A stretch of 64,000 bases of DNA from Linnemannia elongata (lineage: Eukaryota > Mortierellomycota > Mortierellomycetes > Mortierellales > Mortierellaceae), in NCBI GenBank assembly GCA_036320915.1, contig JAXBDG010000005.1, forward strand, positions 1,178,001 to 1,242,000, written 5' to 3'. The notes under the pieces were generated by a model. That model was not told the origin of the DNA and did no database searches. It saw only the letters and a program-made list of their open reading frames with translations. A program made the position numbers and the translations under genes. This document shows, in pieces, positions 53,827 through 64,000 of this stretch (positions within the stretch are counted from its first letter, which is position 1; each line of letters begins with the position of its first letter).

Positions 53827-56141
53827 ATGGTACATCATCAACATTGGCAGCACGCTGTCACTACGCAGGAACGAGAACCGCTACTCGCCAACCCGACTCA
53901 CCATGACACTCGCCAATCGACATTCATAGACCGCAGCAGCAACAGTTCAGGCATTGAGTCCAGGAGACAGAATCAGCCATTCAACGCAGTGATTGATGAC
54001 CAGGAGGGCGATGATGATGATCATGAGGAAGCACGATGGTTCGCGGAATTGAGACAGCGGCCATGGCCACGACGGCCGAGCATGTCGTGGTTGGTGCCCT
54101 GGGTAATCATGCATGGCATCAACTCTGCGATGTGCGACAGCCCTCTTGAACAACTTAAAATAATGGTTATTTGCGGCGAGGTGCTTTCACAACAGGATGG
54201 TTCCATTGGAGGAGGAATGGGGAACCTTGGCTCCCTGCTGGCAGGGGTGGACGAGTGCAAGACAGGGACGGTCCTCAGCATTATAAGCCTCCTCCAGAGC
54301 CGGATTCGTACCGTTACGGGCATTTGTGGTAAGTTTACTTTTCTTTATGAACCGTGTGCACTTGTGTAATTGTTCTTTTGCCACCTCATTGGCGGCGTTT
54401 TCTCTTTCTCCCTATTGGCATAGTAAGCTCATCTTTTCCCTTTACATTTGTTGATATGTATTCCAGTAATCTTGACGCTTGCCAAGTGGTGCTCTCTCAG
54501 TGATGTCTATGGCCGAAAGTTCCTCTTCCAGGCTGGAATGGCAGGGATTGCCTTGTACATCTCAATAAACATATTTGCTGCTACTCGATTCAATGTTTTT
54601 GGGTCCAGTGTTTATTATCTAGAGGCAGTCGTTGCCGGTTGTATGCCTATGGGACAGCTCATCAATCCGGCCATTTTTGCGTACTGTGGTAGGTGCAGCG
54701 TTGCTCATGTCAGTTTAAAGAAAAAAAAAGAGAAGCAGTTGGAGTGGATAAGTTGCTAACGACATTGCTTTTTATTGGATATTTGTTGTCGATAGCCGAT
54801 GTTGTACCAAGGACTGGGAGAAGTCTAGCATTGGGTCTGATGGTCATCTGTTTGGCAGTGGGCAACACAATCGGATCCGTCCTGGGTGCCTACTTGGCGA
54901 GGAATGCTGGCGATCTGACAGTCGTTCTCAGACTCGCACTCATTTTGACTGCACTCCTGTCCGTGTACTTGTCTGTCATCCCAGAATCGCTCAGGAAACC
55001 CTCTACCGCAGATGCACATCCGATCGACAGTGGGAACGAGAGTGAGCAGGAGGTTGATGGCGAGGAACTGTCAAGACCAGGAAGGACCGAGACATCCCGC
55101 TCCTGGACAATCAAGAGTATCTTTGTCTTCGTTAAGGAGTGTTTAGCAATGATTACCGACCCGATCGCGCTCTTCCTCCCGGAGCACATCCCCAAGTCAA
55201 AGAACATTGCCACCAGTGCGGTCCCTATGCTGGTTCTTCTCGTCAACTTTTTGTCGGTCATGGGGCATCGTGGTAGGTTACTCAACCATCTGTATTATTA
55301 TCCTGTCACCCAATTGAACACAGTGCAAGTCGACATTACTAAGGGGCTCTCGATCATTATGTCTCTTCTAGGCGCCAATAGTCTATTCATAACGATGACA
55401 AGTCTGCTCTTCCATTGGACCGCCTACGACGATTATATCTACATGATCTTTTCATCGTTGTGTTTATTTGTCATATACATGGGGATCCTACCCGTCTTAC
55501 AATCTTTCTACAGGGCGATCGTTCTCAACCACGATGACAGCGAGGAGATGGACGTGTCTCTGTCGCTCGAACCACGCGGAATCTTTTCAGCCGTGGACTC
55601 GATTAAGATGGACGTCTTTTTCTCCCTCGTAGGGCTGTGTGCGTTAATCCTCAGCTACATCCTCGTCCCTATTTTTTCCTCCGTTCAAGCGATTTACATT
55701 GGTAAGCTAACAATGCCTACTCAAAATAGGCATCTTTTTTTTTTTTTTTTTTTTTTTTTTGCGAGTGTGTCGTGGTTGCCTGGGTTTTTGCCTATCGAAG
55801 ATACACTTCCTTTTCTCAACTGCTACTCACCCACACTTCCCTCTGATTTTTCTTATGGTTTATTAGCGGGCGCACTCAAGGCGTTTGGTATCATTGCATT
55901 GATATCGGTCATCTCTCTCATCACCTCCATGATGCCTCAGCGCTTAACAGGTTCAGCGGTAGGCGCTCTAAGTGTCAGCGACGTCCTGGCCGGGATAACA
56001 GCCGATCTTATCTATGGACCCTTATTCTCACATACTCTGAGAACTCAGCCTTTGCTGTACTACTTCCTCTCTGCTGGCCTTTTCACTCTGGCCTTGGTCG
56101 TTCAGTATGCTGTCTGGAGATCGTATCACCGAAGAAAATAA
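53827..56141 (+). CDS. Major facilitator superfamily transporter, tandem copy D
   Basis: MFS transporter of 601 aa. Exons: 53827-54328, 54467-54688, 54796-55272, 55372-55701 and 55867-56141. The N-terminus has EREPLL (dileucine), an acidic run (DDQEGDDDDHEEARW) and WFAELRQRPWPRRPSMSW. Motif A is SLSDVYGRK. TDPIALFLPEHIPKS, DSIKMDVFF, QPLLYYFLSAGL and the end SYHRRK match the other copies. Exon 4 is shortest in this copy because the loop between helices 8 and 9 is reduced. Intron 4 carries a 26-base T run (55735-55760). Introns 3 and 4 are in the open frame, so unspliced reading does not hit a stop there. Substrate unknown. Confidence 0.88.
55735..55760. repeat. Poly-T run in intron 4 of transporter D
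   Basis: Twenty-six consecutive T residues, about 100 bases upstream of the 3' splice site. Confidence 0.9.
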
Positions 56142-56525
56142 AAAAACAATTGCGCATTTTTTCTTTCGTTGGTCCTGTAATACATTGTCGTGGACCAGAA
56201 AGCTTTTTTTTTGTGAGCAAACCAACCCTATCTTGCTTGTTCTGACTTAGACCTGCCCACACACTGGCACAAGGCCGTCAATCGCCACCAACAGAATTGT
56301 GTTTCTTGGCGGAGGAGGGAGTAGGCATGGATCCTATCTCGATTTGGAAGCGAAAATGCAATCGAAAATCGCCGTCCTGTGCTTGGCGCTAGAGACCTTT
56401 TGTTCGATGGGGTTTACATAAAAGAACTAGTGGCCCTGTCGATCACCTCTTTTTTTTTTATATTTTACTTTTTACAAGACCATCTATTCTCCTTTTCTTC
56501 AATCTCTTCCCCTTTGTTCACAGCC
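56142..56525. promoter_or_regulatory. Upstream region of transporter E
   Basis: About 380 bp without a gene, ending in a T/CT-rich leader before ATG at 56526. No specific site recognised. Confidence 0.5.
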
Positions 56526-58893
56526 ATGACAGATCAACATACCGAGGCTGCAGAACGGCAACCATTGATCGATCCTCGAGACAGATACAGACGGATACCA
56601 CAGAGTCAGGATGAAGAGAATGGACATGCGGCGGTCAACAGCCATAATGCTACTCCTCAGGAGCAGGGAGGGGACGAGAGTAATCGGTTAGCAGCCATAC
56701 AAGCATTACCGTGGTACCGACGGCCGAGCATCGGCTGGTTACTGCCATTTGTGTTCCTCGCCGTGCTTGTGATGGGGATCAGTCAGGCACCTCAAGAGCA
56801 GCTGATCATTCAAATCATATGTAAAGAGCACTTCAAGGAGCGGGAACCCCGGTCGGAAGGAGGCGTGATGATGACGGCACTGCTTGGTCCGAATGGAGTC
56901 CCTGAAGACCCTTGCGGCACGCAAGAAGTCTTGGGACTTGCTGCTGTTGTGCTGGGGCGGGTTCGAGCGCTCAAGTACACCTCAGGTACGAGCAGGATCA
57001 AAAAAGGGGAGGGAGGCGTCATCTTGCTTAGTAAACTTTTCAAGGACGCGCGGAGTCCCTTCGATCACACAAAATCTCAACCCTTTTTTCGTCTCTATGT
57101 GAACAATGTGTAAACTTATAGGGATGTTCACGATCGGATTTATTACATCTCTGTCGGACAAGTATGGACGCAAGGCCTTGATCTACCTCACACTGTTACC
57201 TGCAGCTCTGACCCAGCTACTGATCTTGTACATGGCCCGTCCTACATCCAATCTCGGCGTCGGTGTCCTCTATGCAGACGGAATTTTCATGGGCGTCGTG
57301 GGTGCAGGCATCCTTCTGGAGCCATGTCTGAATGCATATATTGGTAAGAACTGGGGTGTTTTTTTTGTTGGCTATACATATATCTATTGACCTGGTCGTG
57401 TCAAATGCAGCTTCGTTCCTCTTCCAACTGACCGTTTTATTTTGCGGTGCAACAAATAGCGGACTGTACACCTCGCCTGGGCAGAAGTGTGTCGATTGGA
57501 TATGTGATGGTCGCGTTGTCTGTCGGCATGATGGTTGGACCTCTTATTCCAAGTTATCTGAAAGACTCTAGCACTGCGATGTTAGTCTCTGCCTGTACGT
57601 TATGCTTCCTGATGATATATTCGCTCTTCATGCCCGAGTCGCTTCCCAAGCATCTGCGGGCAAAGTCAGTTGTGGATGGGGATGGAACGGCCTTAAGTGT
57701 CCCTGCTTCCACCTCTTCTCCTGTGACCATCCTTACAAAGAGGTATTCGTCGCCGTTAGTGAGGATGAAAGATTGGATGGTAACCGTTGTCAAGCCTGTG
57801 CTGTTGTTCCTTCCTGGGAGAATTGAGCTTACGCCTGATGTCAACGTCCCGCCATCACCATACATGCTTCTTGTTCTTCTTGCTGGCTATGGTATTCTTC
57901 AGTTTGCAACCAATGGTATGTGAGATGTAAAAGGGTCGTTTAGGGTTGTAAAGCCGTTTTAAGGAGTGCCTCGCATAGTTACTCATACTGCATTTTTGTT
58001 CATCCTCTGCTTTTCTTCTAGGCATTACAATCATCCTCATCCCATACACCGTACGTTGAAGGCGACTCTCTTCGGGTCATCGATTTTTCTGAATGTTCAA
58101 CTCCACTGTGCGACTTACAATTAACCGTGCTTGCTGCTTTATCTTACCATTGATAGAATCTTGCGTTCCGTTGGAAAGTCAAGGAGGATGGCTACTACCT
58201 TGCTTTGAATGGAGCTTCGACTTTTATTGTTTACGTGGGCATTTTTCCACTGCTCCAGAAACTATACGCGAGAGTATATGATACCAAGAAAGCCTCCAAG
58301 GTCGACACTCTCACCGATGACCACCCAGCATACTCCACGGACAACAACTCTAGTTCCACAGCTCCTGCCAAAGCGACGACCAAGCGTGCCACAGGGAACG
58401 ATTTGACGTTTTTTATTTTTGGCAGCGCCGTGTATGCTGTTGCATATCTACTTGTACCTCTGTTCGAGACCGAGGCAGCTTTGTACTTGTGTAAGGGAAC
58501 ATCCATTATTCTGGTCATCTTTAGGTTTATTGTTTTACATTTGACTTGCTTTTTTTGTTGTCTGCGAGACTCACCTTCCTCTTCCTTCCTTTCCTTTGTT
58601 TGGCAGCATGCGCACTCCGAGCATTGGCTTCAGTTGCACTCCCATCCTTCACATCACTCCTCACCTCGCATATCCCCACACATCAAACAGGAAAAGCGCT
58701 CGGTGGCGTGGCTGTAGTGGATACGATGGTGATGTCTCTTTCGGCCCTACTTTACGGTTGGGTCTTTTCAAAGACATCGAACTCCATGCCCTCGGCCGTG
58801 TTCCTCTTGTCTAGCGTGTGCACTTGTCTGTCTGTCTTTGCGGGCTTGATTGTTTGGGTCATGTTCAAGCGCGCTGAGAGGAGGCAACTTTGA
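56526..58893 (+). CDS. Major facilitator superfamily transporter, tandem copy E (divergent)
   Basis: MFS transporter of 595 aa. Exons: 56526-56985, 57122-57343, 57460-57915, 58022-58050, 58157-58490 and 58607-58893. It shares exon 2 (222 bp) and exon 3 (456 bp) lengths with B and C but has one extra intron (58051-58156) that cuts a 29-bp mini-exon from exon 4. The N-terminal signal is AERQPLI, with Ile in place of the second Leu, and the pre-helix block is ALPWYRRPSIGWLLPF. Motif A is SLSDKYGRK. The FDP...P..PKS block and the SP.FYYYVSAGL block of the other copies are not conserved. It ends in FKRAERRQL rather than YRRK. It is the most divergent member and probably the oldest split in the array or functionally distinct. 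Confidence 0.85.
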
Positions 58894-59112
58894 TACCCCA
58901 AAAATAAATAATTTCCTTTTAACTTCACCGTTATGATTTCCGTCTTTCATTTGAAGTGCTTTACATTTTGGTGGCAAATCGCATTCATCAGTCACTCGTT
59001 TGCTTTTTGTTTACTTTTCCCTTGCATAACTCGTCCACCTCCTCTGCACTCATACCTTTTCTTCCTTCTACTCCATTTCAGCAACACATTCGCTCCATAC
59101 CTTACCAACAAC

Positions 59113-60826
59113 ATGACACTGGACGACGCTCCTGCTCCTGACACCCACTCACTCGCCAGCATGAACAGACTGCAGCTCCAGGCTGCCTGCGTCAAGCTCG
59201 GATTGGATTCCACCTTTGAAGTACACATGGCTACCACAATCGCGACAAGTAATTCTCCCACATCCTTCTTTCCAGACATCAAACTCACGCGCTCACCGAC
59301 TCTTGATCCTTCCCTGATAGAATGAATTGCTACGGAAACAACTGAGCGAGCACGAGGGCTACATGCAATCACACGCTCATTCTTTGTCTGCAACAATCCC
59401 CACAGCTACCAACATCACCACTACTACTATTATAACCGAGGAGACTGAACAGGACAGCGTAGCACAACTGCTAGCTGGCGACACAGATGTTGCTATGGAG
59501 GACGCGCCTGAAGTCCAGACTGAAGAGTCCGTTATTGAAACTGTCAAGGTGGAGTTTGAGCAGGAGGAGGAGGAGCAAGAGCAGCAGCAGCAAGAGCGGG
59601 ACACAACAGAGGAAGCCGAGGCACAACCCGAAGCGATGGCAGTGGAGGAATTGTCGATCAAGCAAGAGGTCATGGGTGAGGATGTTCAGGAGTCCTTACC
59701 CTTCCAGGACCCCATTTTAGTTGAAGTCAAGACCGAGAAGGACGAGACCGGAGTTGTCATCAAGCAGGAAAAAGATACCAGTAGCAGCAGCACTGTCACG
59801 ATCAAACAGGAGAAGGAGGAGGAGATTATTGTCACCATCAAAAAAGAAAAAGTCGACGATAAGAGTCCAAGCGATGATATCAAGAAGGAGGACTCACCTG
59901 TCCCTATCGCACAACGTCGACAACTATGGGAGGCTAGAGCGGCAGCGCCCTCTCAGCAGCGGTCTGGTCTTCCTCTGAGCAAGGCTCGCATCAACAATCA
60001 GCATACAAATGTCGCAACCCGGAGGTGAGTCAATTTCTAGAGCAAATTTCTGCTTTGGCGATAGGTGTTTACATTTAAATCGAACAGGAACTTAACTCAA
60101 TGGACGCTTATAATTGCTTGGATTAGAGAAAATCCTACAACGACAACTCCACAAGTTCAGAAGAGAAGGAGAGCTGCGGATGGCGATGACGACATTGATG
60201 TCTCAATGGAAGACAAGAACAGCCCAACGCCACCATCTGGAACAGTGAGAAAGCTTATTGGCAAGTTTGCGGGATCGTCCATCAGCGCACCAAGCTCCCC
60301 TGTCGGCAAGAAGCGAAGGGTCGATTTGCCCACCTCCAAAAGCTCACCTGGTCCCGGCAGCAGTAGCGGCAACAGCACTTTCCCATCTATTCCCAAAATC
60401 AAGCGCGTTGTCAAAATCCCCGTGTCAAGTACTCGGGCTGGGAGCAGTCTTTATGCGATGGGCAACAGCGCTTCTCGTTCAGGGTCAGGAACAGCTGGTG
60501 CGAGACGAAGGGGGGCTTCAGACTCGACAAATGTTACTACAGACAAGACGTCTCCGGGATTAACTCTCGCAGCATCGGCATCAACGACTGGGGCTACACC
60601 TAAGAAGACGTCTAAGTCAGTATCGGCCGAAACTATCAACCGTCTTGCAACGCCGAAAAAGATCAATACTCCCATCTCAGCAGCGGCTCTATCGAATGTC
60701 GCGCCTGTCCCTGCTCCCAACTTCGGAGCTTCTACCTCTACCGCACCCTCGACACCAACAGTGACCAAGGCCCGAGGTCCAGTACTCTCGACTGCTGCTC
60801 GGGCAGCACAACGTCAAAAGAAATAA
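59113..60826 (+). CDS. SAP-domain protein with a cluster of SUMO-consensus sites
   Basis: Likely nuclear DNA/chromatin-binding protein of 503 aa. Exons: 59113-59220, 59321-60024 and 60127-60826. Residues about 13-48 form a SAP motif (SLASMNRLQLQAACVKLGLD, then NELLRKQLSEH) spanning intron 1. Residues about 75-230 are very acidic and carry seven sites of the form hydrophobic-Lys-x-Glu: VKVE, IKQE, VKTE, IKQE, IKQE, IKKE and IKKE (codons from about 59544 to 59890). The C-terminal half is basic, Ser/Pro/Thr-rich and disordered, with GKKRRVDLP as a likely nuclear localisation signal. I do not recognise a named orthologue. The protein could be a polysumoylated scaffold; this is inference from the motifs. 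The next gene starts only 97 bp after its stop. Confidence 0.82.
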
Positions 60827-60923
60827 TAAATGGTCGAATAAATATCCAGTCACATTTTTTCAGTAGCATATCTGTGAGGAAGCGTACGTCCTTTTTCCAA
60901 CATCCTCAGTTCACCTCGCCACC

Positions 60924-62713
60924 ATGGATTCACAGCAGGCAGCATTCGAAAAGTTCAAGTCATCGGGAGCTGGACGCGGAGGACGCTCATCTGAAGGAAT
61001 GTCTTCGAATCGTCGTGGTGATGATGGACCCATGCCAGACCTATATTCTATCCACAACGGCAAAGTCGTTCGAGTTGAAGGTAGCTATCAGCATAGCTTT
61101 CGAAGCCGTCCTGTGGGCTGGGTAGGCGAATGAAGCCAAATACCATTGGATCAATGCAACTGACATAAGGTATGACTCAACTCACTCTTTCTAGACTTTG
61201 GCGCGTTTGTTCAGATTCCAGGGTTCAGGAGACATGGACTGGTCCACAAGACTCAAGCCAGCAAGCATTTCACGGAAAAGATTTCAGACGTTGTTGCCGT
61301 AGGCGACCAAGTGTGGGTAAATTCAACCCCTTCTCGTTTCTTGTTGCTTCTGTTCGTGTCAGTAATGGAGAGTTGATGACTACAGGAGGGGAGAAAGTAA
61401 ATGCTGGATGGTCCGATCATGTTCTTTTAATTTGTGTTCCGACAGCAAATAACCTCCCCGGCTACACCAAAATAGGTCAAGGTGACAAGTTTGCAGGACG
61501 ACAAGATCGCCCTGTCAATGAAGTATGTCAGCCAAGGCAATGGCGATGATCTCGGTAAGAAGCGATGAACACTTTCTGTTGTTTCCCAGAAACGAATCGA
61601 TTTCCCCGATCTGTTGCTCAATGTGTAAAAGAGAGGGAGTAAAGCATGAATAATAACCTCATCCTTTCCTTGATCTTACTTGCCCTTTTCCTCCGCTCGT
61701 TTTCATCCAATGGGACTATTTTTTTCCAACCTTTTGCAATGTATAGATCCAAACCTTGTTCAGTTGACTGGGGCGGAGGATAAGAGACGGACACATGCTG
61801 GATTTGTGGACAAGGCGCCGATCTCGATTGAGCAAGGAGGGGTATTGCTGAAGACCGTGTGCAGCAAGTGTGGGGCTTCAGGACATTTGGCGACAGAGTG
61901 TTTTTCTGCAGGTGAAAAGTTTGAGCTTCTTGAGGACGATGATGATTATGGTGGCGGTGTTGCGTATGGTGGTGGTGCTGGGCAGGAGAAAGAGAGAGAG
62001 AAGAAGAAGAAATCACACAAGGATCGGTCTCATAGAGACGAGGGCAAGAGTCGTGACAGGGATCGGGATCATGATCGCCATCGAGAGAGCAGCAGTCGAC
62101 GTGATCACAAGGACAAGAAAGAGTCTTCGAGTCGTCGTAAAGAAAAGAAACAAGATCGATCCCGAAGGTAAAAAAAACAGGTTGCACCAAAAGAACGAAC
62201 GAAAAAATTGTCGAGCTGCATCAAAGTTTCCAGCCCTGACACATGGGATGCTCTTTTCTGATCAATCAATGCCATAATAGCGCAAGTCCAAGGAGGCGAT
62301 CGGATGAACCTCGTGGAACAAAAGTAGAGAGCTTACAGGATGCACTAGCTGTTATGCGGGCTCATAAGGTAAAGTAAAAGAGCGGTTCAAGAACTAACAC
62401 AGCTTGTTGAGGAAGCATAACGTCAAAGCTGCTCGCTCAATAAAGATCAAAGGATTGCAATCGCTAACTCTGTTTTTCTCCCACTTCCACTCGGTTTGTT
62501 CAAAAAAAATAGAAGCAGCGCCGTTCTAGACACGGCGATAGCGATGAAAGCGACGAGGAAGGCGGCAGTGGTCGGAAGGACCGTTCGCGGTCTGGGCGAT
62601 CTGAGCGACCAGACCGTAGTAGTAGGCGGCGGTCTCGGTCTCGATCTTTGTCCCGATCACGATCCAGGTCGCGGTCGCGATCCCCCCGTCGTAGAGAAAG
62701 GCGGGACTACTAA
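60924..62713 (+). CDS. ZCCHC17/pNO40-like protein: S1 domain, zinc knuckle, RS tail
   Basis: RNA-binding protein of 355 aa. Exons: 60924-61080, 61195-61316, 61476-61554, 61747-62167, 62281-62368 and 62513-62713. Residues about 40-115 form an S1 RNA-binding domain (MPDLYSIHNGKVVRVEDFGA, then GFRRHGLVHKTQAS, VAVGDQVWVKVTSLQDDKIA). A CCHC zinc knuckle follows with C158, C161, H166 and C171 (CSKCGASGHLATEC). The rest is charged: an acidic DDDDY stretch, Lys/Asp/Arg/His-rich repeats and a C-terminal Arg-Ser tail (RSRSRSRSRSPRRRERRDY) as in splicing factors. The S1-CCHC-basic order matches human ZCCHC17 (pNO40), a nucleolar protein linked to ribosome biogenesis and pre-mRNA processing. It lies 97 bp downstream of the SAP gene on the same strand, so its promoter must be short or overlap that gene. 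Confidence 0.9.
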
Positions 62714-64000
62714 TACATGGTCATCATGGTCGCCGGTAATAAAAAGAAAAATAAAAAAGATGTGGCGTATCCCGAGCCACATACAACCAAGGCAAACTCA
62801 TAGCGACAGGGGCATCGCATGAAAGAGATAAAAAAGATCAGGGAGCGACCCTTAATAAAGAACTGATGACAGATCAAGGAGGAAAAGAAGAGATCCCCTT
62901 ATCAAGCTTCCCGTAGCCAATCGAATTTCGCTAGCTGATTTTGCCTTTTGATTACTTTTTTTTTATCAGTCGACTCGTTCGAAAAAGAATCTCCGAGGGA
63001 GGAAAAGAGAAAGAATAAAAAAGAACGAGGGGATTGAACGTAGTAAAGGGTATATGTACTTGTCGAACAAGAATAATAAGAGATGGAAGCATGAGGGAAC
63101 ACATGCAAAAAAAGGATAGCAAGAAAAAACAAGGGTGTCGGGTGAGTGAGAAAAGATCATCAATGTAAAGCGAGATAACGAGCGAGTCTGGATGGAACCT
63201 GTTGATCAAAATAACAATAAACAAAAAAAAGTAAGCTTTTTTTCCTTTTTCCTTCTGACTTCGGACTTTTTGTGTCGAGAACTAAGGAGGGGTAAGTATC
63301 CTTCCTTAGGCCTTCTTCGTTCATATCACACACACACACGCACTTTCACTTGTCTCTTTCTTTTGTTTATTGTTTTTGTTGGTGTTTGCTGCTAAGTTGT
63401 TCTTTCTTCCCCCGATTCACTTCTTCTCCATCACCCATCACCCATCTCCATCTCACTCTCAGCCTTCATTGATTACTTTGTACTTCCTCTTCCATACATT
63501 CACCCAAACCTTTGTTTACCTCTGCGCCATTCCTCCCTGCCCTCCATTCCTTGTTCCCTGGTCCTTTTGATCCCTGTTCTTTCTGTTCCCCCACAAACAA
63601 GGTATGTCCGAGAAGCAAGACATTTTGTCTTGTGTGTTTTTGCTTCGTCCCTCTTTTCCCCTCTTCCCTTTCCTCTCTCTCTTTCCTCTTTCCTTGTCCG
63701 TCCTCCCCCTCCCCTCTTCCTCCCCTCTTCACTTTTCTTTCGACCTCCCCCCCTCTCTCTCCTCCCTTCCGCCTCTTCTCTTCTTTTTATTTCCTTATTC
63801 TCTCTCTCTCTCTCTCTCTTTGCTCTTCATCTCTTTCTTTCTCTCTCTCTCACTCTCACTCCCTCGCAGTCATCACACCACCCAGTCGCTCGCTCATACT
63901 CTCTCTCTTACAACCAGCATCATCACACCTATACTTTCACATATAATCAACAACTGCGCTTATCAACACACTCTCACTCACTCTCACTCACTCACTTTGC
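62714..64000. other. Right-end non-coding region, CT-rich from about 63400
   Basis: I see no gene. After the 3' tail of the ZCCHC17-like gene the + strand turns strongly pyrimidine-rich (63400-63900, with CT tracts at about 63798-63818 and 63840-63858). This resembles the leaders of other genes in this window, so a + strand gene may start beyond 64000. Confidence 0.5.

Overview
This window is nuclear DNA from a filamentous, early-diverging fungus, most likely Mortierellomycota (Mortierella or a relative). That placement is an inference from gene content and style: genes with many short GT-AG introns, T- and CT-rich leaders, a LisH/WD40 LEUNIG-like corepressor, an S1 plus zinc-knuckle ZCCHC17-type protein and a fungal KCH1 potassium transporter. 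No tRNA, rRNA or CRISPR array was recognised. All gene models were spliced by hand; each reads from ATG to stop in one consistent phase.

Left part (1-39 kb): a LisH/poly-Gln/WD40 corepressor (+, 2039-8305) converges with an R1R2R3 Myb regulator (-, 9225-12433). A gene-free stretch of about 5.4 kb, rich in microsatellites, follows. Then come a vezatin/Inp2-type peroxisome inheritance protein (+), an M20 metallopeptidase (-), SUV3 mitochondrial RNA helicase (+), KCH1 (+), NUS1 of cis-prenyltransferase (+), an unusual aldo/keto reductase-like protein (-) and pyruvate dehydrogenase E1 beta PDB1 (-).

Right part (39-59 kb): five tandem major facilitator genes (A-E) on the + strand share one exon plan. 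Exon 2 is exactly 222 bp in all five, and introns fall at matching sites and phases, so they arose by repeated local duplication. Between A and B lies a complete Mutator-like element (42784-47048). It has 26-bp perfect terminal inverted repeats, a 7-bp direct repeat AGGAGGA at both edges, and an uninterrupted four-exon transposase of 865 aa with FAR1-like zinc binding, DDE and SWIM motifs.

Far right (59-64 kb): a SAP-domain protein with seven clustered SUMO-consensus sites and a ZCCHC17-like RNA-binding protein lie only 97 bp apart. The window ends in a pyrimidine-rich stretch that may lead to a gene beyond it.

The observations most worth following up are the intact transposon inside the transporter array, the SUMO-site cluster, the 56 uninterrupted CAA codons in the corepressor, and the aldo/keto reductase relative that lacks two catalytic residues.
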